Source: QQUD01 sp039029915
Lineage (GTDB): Bacteria > Chloroflexota > Anaerolineae > Promineifilales > Promineifilaceae
Direction: 5' to 3'
NCBI GenBank assembly: GCA_039029915.1
Contig: JBCCFD010000049.1
Location: 1 to 27,144 of the forward strand
Length of the DNA: 27,144 nucleotides
The stretch's first letter is position 1. Every line of letters starts with the position of its first letter. The notes under the pieces are model-generated. The model did not search any database and was not told where the DNA came from. It saw only the letters and a list, made by a program, of their open reading frames with translations. Of the stretch, positions 15,203 to 22,821 are shown piece after piece. Made by a program: the position numbers and the translations under genes.

Positions 15203-16378
15203 ATGGGAAGAAAACAAATTTACCTTGACCACGGTGCATCAACACCAGTCCATCCTGATGTCATTGACGCCATGTTGCCCTACTGGACGGCCGTTTATGG
15301 CAATCCATCCTCCTCACACAGCTTCGGCCAGTCTGCTGGTGAAGCATTAGAAGAGGCGCGTCGTACCGTGGCACGCCTTTTGAACGCCAAGCCCAAAGAG
15401 ATAGTCTTTACTGGATGTGGCTCTGAAAGCGATAACCTTGCCCTGCGCGGTGTGATGTGGGCGGCAAGGCAGCAAAATCAAGGCAATCACCTCGTTACAG
15501 CCTGCCTAGAACATGAAGCAATCTTAGATACCACACACCAGCTTGTTGAACAATTTGAGTTTGAGGCTACCATTTTGCCCATCGATGAATATGGTCAGGT
15601 CAACCCAGACGATGTGAAATCAGCCATTCGCCCAGATACAGCACTGATATCGATAATGGCAGCCAACAATGAGGTTGGTTCGCTGCAACCTGTGCAGGAA
15701 ATTGGTGAAATTGCCAAAAACCATAACATCTTATTCCATTCGGATGCTATTCAAGCGATTGCCAACCAGCGCTGGGATTTAGAAAATATGCCCATTGATT
15801 TACTCAGCATCGCGCCTCATAAATTTTATGGGCCAAAGGGTGTTGGCCTTTTGTACGTCCGCTCTGGTATTAAACTAGAATCTTCACTGACTGGGGGCGG
15901 ACAAGAAGAAGGGCGTCGGTCAGGGACCGTAAATGTGCCGTTTGCGGTTGGCGCAGCGAAAGCACTATCCCTGGCTATGGAGCAGCTTGAAGAAAGACAG
16001 TCCCATTACATCACCCTGCGTGATCAGTTAATTGACGGCGTTTTAACGGCCGTTTCCGATGGATGCGTTCTTACCGGTCATCCAACAGAACGGTTACCGC
16101 ATCACGCGAGCTTTGCGTTTAAAAACATCAATGGCAACGATCTGCTGATGCATCTCGATATGGCAGGCATTGCTGGTAGCTCTGGCTCTGCCTGCAAAAC
16201 GGGTGATCCAACACCATCTGTTATACTAGAGGCGTTAGGCTTAGAAGCAGAGTGGACAATGGGCGGCTTACGGCTCACAGTCGGCACTCAAACAACCAAG
16301 GATGACATCGAATATGTCATAGAAACCTTGCCGCAGGTAATTGAGAAGCTCAAAAAGCTTCATGCATTATTAAACTAA
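15203..16378 (+). CDS. Cysteine desulfurase (NifS/IscS-like)
   Basis: A PLP enzyme that moves sulfur from cysteine to an active-site persulfide. It is a class V aminotransferase fold, 391 aa, the normal size. Seen: YLDHGASTPVHPDV at the N-terminus, GNPSSSHSFG, FTGCGSESDNLAL, MAANNEVGSLQP, HSDAIQA, the PLP Lys207 in APHKFYGPKGVGLL, GGGQEEGRRSGTVNV, and the catalytic Cys331 in GSSGSACKTG (the usual sequence is SACTSG or SACSSG). The next gene, mnmA, begins 2 bp after its stop, so the desulfurase most likely feeds sulfur to tRNA thiolation, possibly also to Fe-S clusters. No SD precedes the ATG, which lies just downstream of a terminator hairpin. Naming it iscS or nifS would go beyond what is visible. 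Confidence 0.93.
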   Translation: MGRKQIYLDHGASTPVHPDVIDAMLPYWTAVYGNPSSSHSFGQSAGEALEEARRTVARLLNAKPKEIVFTGCGSESDNLALRGVMWAARQQNQGNHLVTACLEHEAILDTTHQLVEQFEFEATILPIDEYGQVNPDDVKSAIRPDTALISIMAANNEVGSLQPVQEIGEIAKNHNILFHSDAIQAIANQRWDLENMPIDLLSIAPHKFYGPKGVGLLYVRSGIKLESSLTGGGQEEGRRSGTVNVPFAVGAAKALSLAMEQLEERQSHYITLRDQLIDGVLTAVSDGCVLTGHPTERLPHHASFAFKNINGNDLLMHLDMAGIAGSSGSACKTGDPTPSVILEALGLEAEWTMGGLRLTVGTQTTKDDIEYVIETLPQVIEKLKKLHALLN

Positions 16379-16380
16379 AA

Positions 16381-17523
16381 ATGAGACCAAACGAACAAAA
16401 CAAACCCCGCGTTGTCGTTGCCATGAGTGGCGGCGTCGACAGCTCCGTTGCCGCGGCCCTGCTTGTTGAGCAAGGGTATGATGTGGTTGGCTTGATGATG
16501 CGCCTATGGAGCGAACCGGGAATTGGCCCCGATGCCCCAGCGAATCGATGCTGTACCCCCGACCAAATGGCAGATGCCCGTCGGGTTGCCAATATGCTCG
16601 GGATCCCATTCTACGTTATTGATTCGCAAACAGTGTTTCGGAAAAAAATTGTTCAGTTCTTTATTGATGAGCACGAAAAAGGGCGCACACCCAATCCCTG
16701 CATTGAATGCAATCGGGAGATTCGGTTCACCTATCTTTTAGAATATGCGATGGCGCTTGATGCCCAATTTTTGGCTACGGGTCATTATGTACAGGTCATG
16801 GCGGAAAACGGCCGTTATCATATCCGTAAAGGGGTTGATGAGAAAAAAGACCAATCATACGTATTGCACATGCTCACCCAAGAAAAATTAGGGCACGTGC
16901 TGTTCCCAATCGGCGGTTACACAAAGCCGCAGGTCAGAGAATTAGCGGCCAATTTTGGTTTACCCGTAGCCTCAAAAAGCGAAAGCCAAGACCTGTGCTT
17001 TTTGGGAGATGGCAACTATCGTCGCTTTTTATCTGACCATGGCCAAAAAGTCGATCAGCCTGGGCCAATCATTACGATGGATGGGGCTGTGCTTGGACAG
17101 CACAAAGGGCTCTCCTCATACACCATTGGGCAAAGGAAAGGTCTGGGAATCACAACGCCTGAACCTGTTTTCGTCATTTCAAAGGAAGCACAGACGAACA
17201 CGCTTCGGGTTGGCCCGCGCTCTGTTCTGGGAAAACAAACCGTCTGGGTCCGGGATGTCAATTGGGTGTCAGGCACTGTGCCGAATACGGCCATTGATGT
17301 GGAAATTAAAATTCGCTATAAAGCCAAGCCAATTTTAGGGTCTGTTGAAATGAGAGAAGATGGACGTGCCCTCGCTCACTTTTTCGAGCCCGCTTTTGGT
17401 GTCACACCTGGTCAAGGAGCTGTCTTTTATGTCGATGATGAATGCATTGGTGGCGGCATCATTGATGACCTGTCAGCAGATGAGCAGCTCATCCCAATTG
17501 AAGTGGCAATCTCAGTCGGATGA
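16381..17523 (+). CDS. mnmA: tRNA-specific 2-thiouridylase MnmA
   Basis: Makes 2-thiouridine at wobble position 34 of tRNAs for Glu, Gln and Lys: it adenylates the uridine, then transfers sulfur from a protein persulfide. At 380 aa it is full length. The PP-loop SGGVDSS lies at residues 16-22. The first catalytic cysteine is that of NPCIECN (near 100, in the CN pair; an extra Cys replaces the Asp of NPD in E. coli) and the second is in ESQDLCFLGDGNYRRF. HKGLSSYTIGQRKGLGI and the C-terminal beta-barrel with PGQGAVFY and GGGII are typical. It has no SD and begins 2 bp after the cysteine desulfurase stop, which suggests coupled translation with its sulfur donor. It overlaps the next gene by 4 bp (ATGA). 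Confidence 0.96.
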   Translation: MRPNEQNKPRVVVAMSGGVDSSVAAALLVEQGYDVVGLMMRLWSEPGIGPDAPANRCCTPDQMADARRVANMLGIPFYVIDSQTVFRKKIVQFFIDEHEKGRTPNPCIECNREIRFTYLLEYAMALDAQFLATGHYVQVMAENGRYHIRKGVDEKKDQSYVLHMLTQEKLGHVLFPIGGYTKPQVRELAANFGLPVASKSESQDLCFLGDGNYRRFLSDHGQKVDQPGPIITMDGAVLGQHKGLSSYTIGQRKGLGITTPEPVFVISKEAQTNTLRVGPRSVLGKQTVWVRDVNWVSGTVPNTAIDVEIKIRYKAKPILGSVEMREDGRALAHFFEPAFGVTPGQGAVFYVDDECIGGGIIDDLSADEQLIPIEVAISVG

Positions 17524-17786
17524 ATGGCACAGCAGCAAGTTTAGTGCTTGGGTTTCTCCTCTCAACGGCCTTCGGGTCTGGGTTTCACGTCATGATGGGT
17601 GGCCCAGCTAGACGGATACTGCTTTATGTATTTGCAGCGTGGATCGGCTTTGCGCTAGGGCACTTTATTGGAGACTTACTTAACATCTCAGTTTTCCAAC
17701 TTGGTACGCTGCATCTATTTTCAGCATCGTTGGGCTCATGGATCGCCTTAATTTCGAGCTGGTGGCTCGTTGCCCACGAGCAATAA
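17520..17786 (+). CDS. Small three-TM membrane protein, unknown function
   Basis: 88 aa, starting on the ATGA overlap with the mnmA stop, which argues strongly that it is expressed. Three hydrophobic helices at about residues 4-24, 30-52 and 60-83 leave almost no loops; conserved-looking positions include the GFHVMMGGPAR turn, WIGFALGH and SASLGSWIAL. I do not recognise a named family. Its place at the end of a cysteine desulfurase-mnmA unit suggests shared transcription, not necessarily shared function. Confidence 0.75.
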   Translation: MNGTAASLVLGFLLSTAFGSGFHVMMGGPARRILLYVFAAWIGFALGHFIGDLLNISVFQLGTLHLFSASLGSWIALISSWWLVAHEQ

Positions 17787-17791
17787 TCTGG

Positions 17792-17820
17792 TTTACCATC
17801 TCTCAATTGAATGTTATACT
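17792..17820 (+). promoter_or_regulatory. Candidate promoter of the ytxG/ytxH-like pair
   Basis: TTTACC (17792-17797), 17 bp, TATACT (17815-17820). It would give a leader of about 16 nt before the ATG at 17843. Confidence 0.45.
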
Positions 17821-17842
17821 ATGTGGTTGAGTAAAAAATAAT

Positions 17843-18286
17843 ATGCAATCAACTGATATTGAAATGACTCAGGTCGAAAAACGGCCGCTAATTAAACCTC
17901 TTTACGTTGCTCTTGGCATTCTAGGGGTTCTTATCATTTCTGGATTATTTATCTGGTTATTTATTTGGCTGGCCCAAACAGGTCCCGGCACAATTGAAGC
18001 CGTTCGTGATCTCTTTATCATCTTCCTGGCCTTAGAATCTTGTCTTTTTGGCATCGTACTGATGATTCTTTTGGTCATGGTCATTCGGTTAGTCAATGTT
18101 TTAGAATTTGAAATCAAGCCAATCCTCAACAAAACAAATGAAACAGTTGGCACAATACGCGGCACCACCTTGTTTGTCTCAGACAATGTGGTCAAGCCCG
18201 TCACCCGAATTAGCTCGCAAGCCGCGGGATTATCCCGCGCTCTTAGAGTTTTATTTGGCAACCCACGCCGCAATTTAGAAGAGTAA
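17843..18286 (+). CDS. Two-TM membrane protein, DUF948/YtxG-like
   Basis: 147 aa with a polar N-terminus, two strong TM helices (about 21-45 and 56-85), then an amphipathic helical tail: KPILNKTNETVGTIRGTTLFVSDNVVKPVTRISSQAAGL. That tail, with regularly spaced T-V, V-KP and polar residues, resembles the DUF948 pattern of Bacillus YtxG. The next gene encodes a YtxH-domain protein, and ytxG-ytxH is an operon in Bacillus, which supports the reading by context. The role of these proteins is poorly known; an envelope or general stress function is inferred. No SD is evident before the ATG. Confidence 0.7.
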   Translation: MQSTDIEMTQVEKRPLIKPLYVALGILGVLIISGLFIWLFIWLAQTGPGTIEAVRDLFIIFLALESCLFGIVLMILLVMVIRLVNVLEFEIKPILNKTNETVGTIRGTTLFVSDNVVKPVTRISSQAAGLSRALRVLFGNPRRNLEE

Positions 18287-18316
18287 TATTTATATATCTT
18301 GCTCGGAGGAAAACAA

Positions 18317-18718
18317 ATGAGCGAAAAAAACAGTGATTTAGGTGCATTTTTAGCAGGATTCGTTATTGGTGGTTTGGTTGGTGCAGCAACAGCACTCATT
18401 CTTGCACCACAATCTGGCGAAGAAACAAGAAATAAAATCAAAGAAACCAGCGGCCAACTTTCACAAAGTAGTAACGAATACCTTCAATCTTACGGCCAAA
18501 AAGCAACAGAAATGTCTCAACCTTATCGTGAACGTGCCAATGTCGCTTTATCAGATGCCCGTACTCGCTTATCGGAAACCGGTGGGAAGGTTCAAGAACA
18601 GGCCAAAACCGCCATAGATAGCAGTAAAGAAAGAGCCGCCCAGTTAAGAGATCAAGTATCAGGCTATGTTCAAAAAAGCAACAACGGCAACGATGAAGGA
18701 TCAAACGCAGTAGCCTAA
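18317..18718 (+). CDS. YtxH domain-containing protein
   Basis: 133 aa. The start at 18317 is set by CGGAGGA (18304-18310); a TTG six codons earlier is unlikely. A Gly/Ala-rich helix at about residues 8-30 (FLAGFVIGGLVGAATALIL), followed directly by APQSGEETRNKIKE, is the defining YtxH signature. The rest is a long polar, probably coiled-coil helix rich in Gln, Ala, Arg and Glu (REQ-type heptads, SSKERAAQLRDQV), ending in a disordered GNDEG tail. YtxH proteins are membrane-attached stress-associated proteins of unclear mechanism; some are annotated as gas-vesicle-like, but there is no gas-vesicle gene here. It lies 30 bp after the YtxG-like gene, probably in one operon ended by the hairpin at 18749-18795. 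Confidence 0.85.
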   Translation: MSEKNSDLGAFLAGFVIGGLVGAATALILAPQSGEETRNKIKETSGQLSQSSNEYLQSYGQKATEMSQPYRERANVALSDARTRLSETGGKVQEQAKTAIDSSKERAAQLRDQVSGYVQKSNNGNDEGSNAVA

Positions 18719-18748
18719 TTTTTTGACCTACCCAATTTAGCATCTTTA

Positions 18749-18795
18749 AAAACGGACAGCGGTTTAAATCTACCCTCTGTCCGTTTTATTTTTTT
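18749..18795 (+). terminator. Strong intrinsic terminator abutting the rel start codon
   Basis: An 11-bp perfect stem, AAAACGGACAG (18749-18759) with CTGTCCGTTTT (18777-18787), then ATTTTTTT (18788-18795). The base after the T-tract is the A of the rel ATG at 18796, so the terminator occupies the whole ribosome-binding region of rel. Confidence 0.8.
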
Positions 18796-21036
18796 ATGCC
18801 CAAAGTTAATCCCGTATCCCTTCAAGACCTCATTGACCTGCTTGGTCAAAATGGGGCAAATAATGCTGACATTTCGCAAATTATGTCTGCTTATCAATTT
18901 GCAAATGAGGCACACCAAGGCCTTACTCGGTCTAAAAAAGAGAGCTTCCTACAGCATGACTTAGCCGTTGCCTGTGATATCGCCCTGCTTGGCACAGACA
19001 TCGACACTATTGTGGCCGGTCTGTTACATGACGTCACGATACAACGCACTCAATTTGAAGTTGAAGATGTTGAAAAATCGTTTGGCCCAGTTATTTCGAG
19101 TATGGTCAAAGGATTTAATTCGTTAAATCAATACGAATCAGGACTTCCCGCTCAACCGGCTAACAATCAAATTCCAAAAGAAGAATCGCTAGAAAAAATT
19201 AGGCGAGCTATTTTATCAATCATCGAAGGCGACATTCGCATTTTGCTCATTCGTCTAGCGGATTGCTTAGAAGATTTGCGCTGGGCACCGGAGCTTCCTC
19301 CGGTGGAGCAGCTTGAAATCGCCAAAGAGGCAATGGACATCTATGCACCGCTGGCAAACCGGCTGGGTGTTTGGCAGTTAAAATGGGAAATCGAGGATTT
19401 ATCCTTTCGCTACCTTGAACCGGAACGGTATAAGTTTATTGCTAAGCAGCTTGATCAAAAAAGGGGCGAACGTAAAAAAAATATAGATCAAGCCGTGACG
19501 CATCTGCGGCAGGAGTTAAAGGATGCGGACATTCACGCGATGGTTTACGGCCGTCCCAAGCACATTTATTCGATTCATCGAAAAATGTTAAAAAAAGGGC
19601 TCGAGTTTAAGCACATTTATGATGTTCAAGCGTTAAGAGTCATTATCGAACAAGACTCTATTGACCTTAAAAATAAACGAGGTAAAAGCATTGAAGGGAT
19701 AGAACGGACACTTTGCTACCAAATTTTAGGGATTGTTCACAGCATTTGGCAGCCTGTACCCAGAGAATTCGATGACTACATCGCCGCTCCAAAAGCAAAC
19801 GGCTACCAATCACTGCATACGGCCGTTATTGATCCCGAAACAGGTCAGTCGCTCGAAATACAAATTCGCACCCAGCGCATGCATGAAGAGGCTGAGCGAG
19901 GGATTGCTGCCCACTGGAGCTACAAAGAACAGGGAAGCAGAGTCAGTAGCAACGCCCAAAGAAAAATTCAGAATTTACGAGATCTGCTCACGTCTATTCG
20001 TGAAAATGAACACGACAGCAGTAACGAAGAAATTCTCGAAAATGAAATTCTAGCCGAACGCATTTACGTCTTCACCCCAAACGGAGACGTTGTCGAGCAT
20101 TCAAAAGGGGCCACGCCTATAGACTTTGCCTACCAAATCCATACGGATATTGGGCATCGGTGCCGCGGCGCACGCATTAACGGCAAAATGGTCAGCCTAG
20201 ATTATCAGCTTCAATCAGGCGATAGAGTCGAAATTATTACCGCAAACCAACCTCGCCCCAGCCGAGACTGGATGAACAAAACGCTTGGTTATACCGGCAG
20301 TAGCCGAACGCGAAGCAAGATACGACAATGGTTTCGCAATCAAGAAAAAGAGCAAAATATTATCCAAGGGCGAGAAGTGGTTGAAAGAGAACTCAAAAGC
20401 TTGGGGCTTTCTGACACCACAACCGTTGCTGACATTGCTGGGGCATTCGATTTTGATGATGACGATCAGTTCCTTTCAAAAGTGGGTTTCGGTGACATCT
20501 CTAGTTCACAAATTAGCGGTGCCATCTTCCGAATACAGGAAAAGCTCAAACCTGATGACGAACTCCTACCGCTTCTTGAAGCACCTAAACCCAAAACAAA
20601 AGGTTTAACGGTTCGAGGCATGAGCGGCTTGCATACCAAAATGGCAAAGTGCTGCACTCCCATTCCACCTGAGGTAATCGTTGGCTACATTACCCGAGGT
20701 CAAGGCATTACCGTTCACCGTGCAGACTGCAAGCAACTTGAAGCAATTACTGAAAAAGAAAGGCTAATCGAAGTGGATTGGGGAACTGAAACCAACACCT
20801 ATCCTATTCCCATTATCTTAGAAGCGATTCGCCGTCCCAAACTGGTTGATGACATTTTGAATGTGTTAAGAGGTCAACAAATCAATGTCCCCAGCACCAA
20901 AACTGTTTCCAAGGGGAATGCCGTTTTTGTCTATATGATTGCAGAGGTAGACAGCATGGAACAGCTTAATTGGCTCCTCAAAAAATTAGAGAACTTACCT
21001 TATGTGCTAGAAGCCAAACGAAAGAGGTGGACGTGA
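18796..21036 (+). CDS. RelA/SpoT-family (p)ppGpp synthetase, hydrolase site degraded
   Basis: Long RSH protein of 746 aa with the full order: HD region (about 30-170), synthetase (about 215-365), TGS (421-482, RIYVFTPNGDVVEHSKGATPIDFAYQIH), a Cys-containing conserved domain (about 610-655, KCCTPIPPE and HRADC) and a C-terminal ACT domain (670-745). The synthetase looks intact: GRPKHIYSIHRKM (252-264), the ExDD motif EFDD (324-327), NGYQSLHT and catalytic Glu354 in EIQIRT. In the HD part H54, H78, D79 and D156 remain, but the ED pair of LLHDVVEDT reads I82-Q83, and the RLHN element reads CLED (157-160). Family knowledge ties ED and that Asn to hydrolysis and ExDD to monofunctional RelA, so I infer a synthetase with little or no hydrolase activity. 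The start codon follows a terminator T-tract with no SD. Confidence 0.93.
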   Translation: MPKVNPVSLQDLIDLLGQNGANNADISQIMSAYQFANEAHQGLTRSKKESFLQHDLAVACDIALLGTDIDTIVAGLLHDVTIQRTQFEVEDVEKSFGPVISSMVKGFNSLNQYESGLPAQPANNQIPKEESLEKIRRAILSIIEGDIRILLIRLADCLEDLRWAPELPPVEQLEIAKEAMDIYAPLANRLGVWQLKWEIEDLSFRYLEPERYKFIAKQLDQKRGERKKNIDQAVTHLRQELKDADIHAMVYGRPKHIYSIHRKMLKKGLEFKHIYDVQALRVIIEQDSIDLKNKRGKSIEGIERTLCYQILGIVHSIWQPVPREFDDYIAAPKANGYQSLHTAVIDPETGQSLEIQIRTQRMHEEAERGIAAHWSYKEQGSRVSSNAQRKIQNLRDLLTSIRENEHDSSNEEILENEILAERIYVFTPNGDVVEHSKGATPIDFAYQIHTDIGHRCRGARINGKMVSLDYQLQSGDRVEIITANQPRPSRDWMNKTLGYTGSSRTRSKIRQWFRNQEKEQNIIQGREVVERELKSLGLSDTTTVADIAGAFDFDDDDQFLSKVGFGDISSSQISGAIFRIQEKLKPDDELLPLLEAPKPKTKGLTVRGMSGLHTKMAKCCTPIPPEVIVGYITRGQGITVHRADCKQLEAITEKERLIEVDWGTETNTYPIPIILEAIRRPKLVDDILNVLRGQQINVPSTKTVSKGNAVFVYMIAEVDSMEQLNWLLKKLENLPYVLEAKRKRWT

Positions 21037-21152
21037 AAAAGGCGTGAGTTAAGATTTCCTTTAACTTACAATTTCTAAGCTATCAGTGAAGTTGTGGCGT
21101 CAAGCGTGAAGTAAACCGCATTAAATGTGTTAAATAACTGTTTACTTTTCAG

Positions 21153-21204
21153 GAGAAAAGAAAGCCCAAATTCACGTTCTACTTTTTGCAATCTTTCTTT
21201 TCTC
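21153..21204 (+). promoter_or_regulatory. Leader inverted repeat upstream of the STAS-AKR gene
   Basis: A perfect 12-bp inverted repeat, GAGAAAAGAAAG (21153-21164) and CTTTCTTTTCTC (21193-21204), with a 28-nt loop, 22 bp before the ATG at 21227. It could fold in the mRNA leader or be a protein site. The rest of the 190-bp spacer 21037-21226 has only a weak AGTTAA/TTAACT hairpin near 21047-21066. Confidence 0.5.
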
Positions 21205-21226
21205 TGCCAAATGGAGATTTCCACTG

Positions 21227-22615
21227 ATGAGCATTTCACTGCGCTGGGGTAACAGTGAAAAAACGATATTAACGGCCGTATTTGAGCCAAATTGGAATTG
21301 GGACGATCTATGGTCAATGGACAACCAATACAAAGAGCTGGCCGACTCGATTCCCCACGTGTTTTCCCTCATCATTGACGTTTCCGAAGCGCGTGCACCT
21401 TCCATTTTTATTCCTCAATTGGGTCAAATTGCCAATCTGTCTAAGAATAGGCCCCAAAATTTAGATTTTACAGTTGTGGTTGGTAGCACAGGATTGCTGG
21501 GGAACGCCGCCGAAATTTTTACAAAAGTTTATAAAAATCAATCAAAAAACGTCTTCTTTGCCAGCACGGTTGATCACGCTCTCACTTTTATTTTCGACCG
21601 CAGAGCAAAGCATAACTATCTTCAGCAACGGCCGTTAGGTCGCACCGGACATGTTGTCTCAGTCATTGGCTTAGGCCTAGCCGCGTTAGGGCGGCCTGGA
21701 TATATCAATTTAGGTCATGGGTATGATCTCAATCATGAATACAAACGGGCCATTATGGAAAGCAATGCCCATCAAGTCATCGAAGCCGCCTGGGAAGCGG
21801 GGGTGCAATATTTTGATGCAGCTCGTTCTTATGGTGACGCCGAAGCGTTCCTTTCAAGCTGGATGAAAAAATTACCAGCCGTTCCTAACGATATGGTTAT
21901 TGGCTCCAAATGGGGATATCGGTACACGGCAAATTGGGAGGTGGACGCCAAAAAACATGAGGTCAAAGAACATTCTCTCGCCAATTTGCGACATCAGACA
22001 GGAGAATCTTTGGCTAATTTTGGCAAACATTTAACCCTTTACCAAATCCATTCAGCCACAATCGAAAGTGGTGTCTTAGAAAATCAATCTGTCTTAGATG
22101 AATTAGCCATCTTACGAAACGAGGGGCTACTTATCGGGCTATCAACCAGTGGCCCAAACCAATCAGAAACAATCTTTAAAGCGCTGGAAGTTTTGTATGA
22201 TGGGGTTCCGCTCTTTTCAACCGTTCAATCAACTTGGAACTTGCTTGAGCAATCGACAACAAATGCGCTTTACGCAGCTTACCAAAGCGGCATGGGCATC
22301 ATTATCAAAGAGGCACTGGCAAACGGCCGTTTAACGCACCGCAATACAAATCCCAAATTCAACAAAAAGCGACAGCTTTTAAAAGCTATCGCTTCTGAAC
22401 AAAACTGCACGATTGATGCCCTAGCCTTAGCAAGTGTAATCGCTCAGCCTTGGGTGAGCATTGTTTTGAGCGGCGCCGCTACCGTTGAGCATCTGCAATC
22501 CAATCTCAAAGCGGTCAACGTTCTGTGGAACGATGATCTCAATAATCGACTCTCGCCCCTTATTGAATCCCCCCCACTATATTGGAAAACAAGAAGCCAG
22601 CTCGCTTGGAACTAA
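21227..22615 (+). CDS. Aldo/keto reductase with fused STAS-like N-terminal domain
   Basis: 462 aa, about 130 longer than a normal aldo/keto reductase. Residues about 134-455 are an AKR TIM barrel opening with RPLGRTGHVVSVIGLG; the catalytic tetrad is in place as Asp197 and Tyr202 (YFDAARSYGDAE), Lys228 (GSKWGY) and His275 (YQIHS). These enzymes reduce carbonyls with NAD(P)H. Residues 1-125 form a separate alpha/beta domain (TILTAVFEPNWNWDDL, FSLIIDVSEA, DFTVVVGSTGLLGNAAEIFTKVY) that looks like a STAS-type fold; this is pattern-based and uncertain. There is no internal stop or frame change, so the fusion seems real. GGAG at 21211-21214 may serve as the ribosome site. The substrate is unknown. 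Confidence 0.85.
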   Translation: MSISLRWGNSEKTILTAVFEPNWNWDDLWSMDNQYKELADSIPHVFSLIIDVSEARAPSIFIPQLGQIANLSKNRPQNLDFTVVVGSTGLLGNAAEIFTKVYKNQSKNVFFASTVDHALTFIFDRRAKHNYLQQRPLGRTGHVVSVIGLGLAALGRPGYINLGHGYDLNHEYKRAIMESNAHQVIEAAWEAGVQYFDAARSYGDAEAFLSSWMKKLPAVPNDMVIGSKWGYRYTANWEVDAKKHEVKEHSLANLRHQTGESLANFGKHLTLYQIHSATIESGVLENQSVLDELAILRNEGLLIGLSTSGPNQSETIFKALEVLYDGVPLFSTVQSTWNLLEQSTTNALYAAYQSGMGIIIKEALANGRLTHRNTNPKFNKKRQLLKAIASEQNCTIDALALASVIAQPWVSIVLSGAATVEHLQSNLKAVNVLWNDDLNNRLSPLIESPPLYWKTRSQLAWN

Positions 22616-22660
22616 CCGTTCATTACTAAGAAATTTAGAATGTTTTCAGAGGAGACAACA

Positions 22661-22696
22661 TGCCGCAGGCGGCACCAAAAGATGAATGTAAATAGC
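22661..22696 (+). other. Possible 11-codon peptide with a good ribosome site
   Basis: GAGGAGA at 22649-22655 lies before an ATG that opens an 11-residue frame (MPQAAPKDECK). The length alone makes it weak; it may be chance in an intergenic region. Confidence 0.15.
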
Positions 22697-22715
22697 TAGA
22701 GCTAGAGGGAAGCAG

Positions 22716-22734
22716 GTAACCAAAGGTTGCTTTT
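22716..22734 (+). terminator. Weak intrinsic terminator after the STAS-AKR gene
   Basis: GTAACC (22716-22721), loop AAA, GGTTGC (22725-22730), then TTTT: a 6-bp stem with one G-T pair, in the convergent spacer 22616-22821. Confidence 0.4.
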
Positions 22735-22745
22735 CAGCGTCTCAA

Positions 22746-22777
22746 GCTGACGGGCTGACCTGCTGACCTGCTGACAA
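22746..22777. repeat. Four tandem octamers GCTGACNN
   Basis: GCTGACGG, GCTGACCT, GCTGACCT and GCTGACAA in direct succession, flanked on both sides by AAGCT-like ends. It is a short tandem repeat in the spacer between two convergent genes, with no coding role visible. Confidence 0.75.
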
Positions 22778-22821
22778 GCTATTAACGAAGTAGTAGTCTT
22801 TAAAACCTAGGTAACAAAGGC

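Noticed and set aside
17902..18441. 179-codon minus-strand frame spanning the ytxG/ytxH-like genes
   Set aside because: It overlaps two better genes; the YtxH gene has a strong ribosome site and a family signature.
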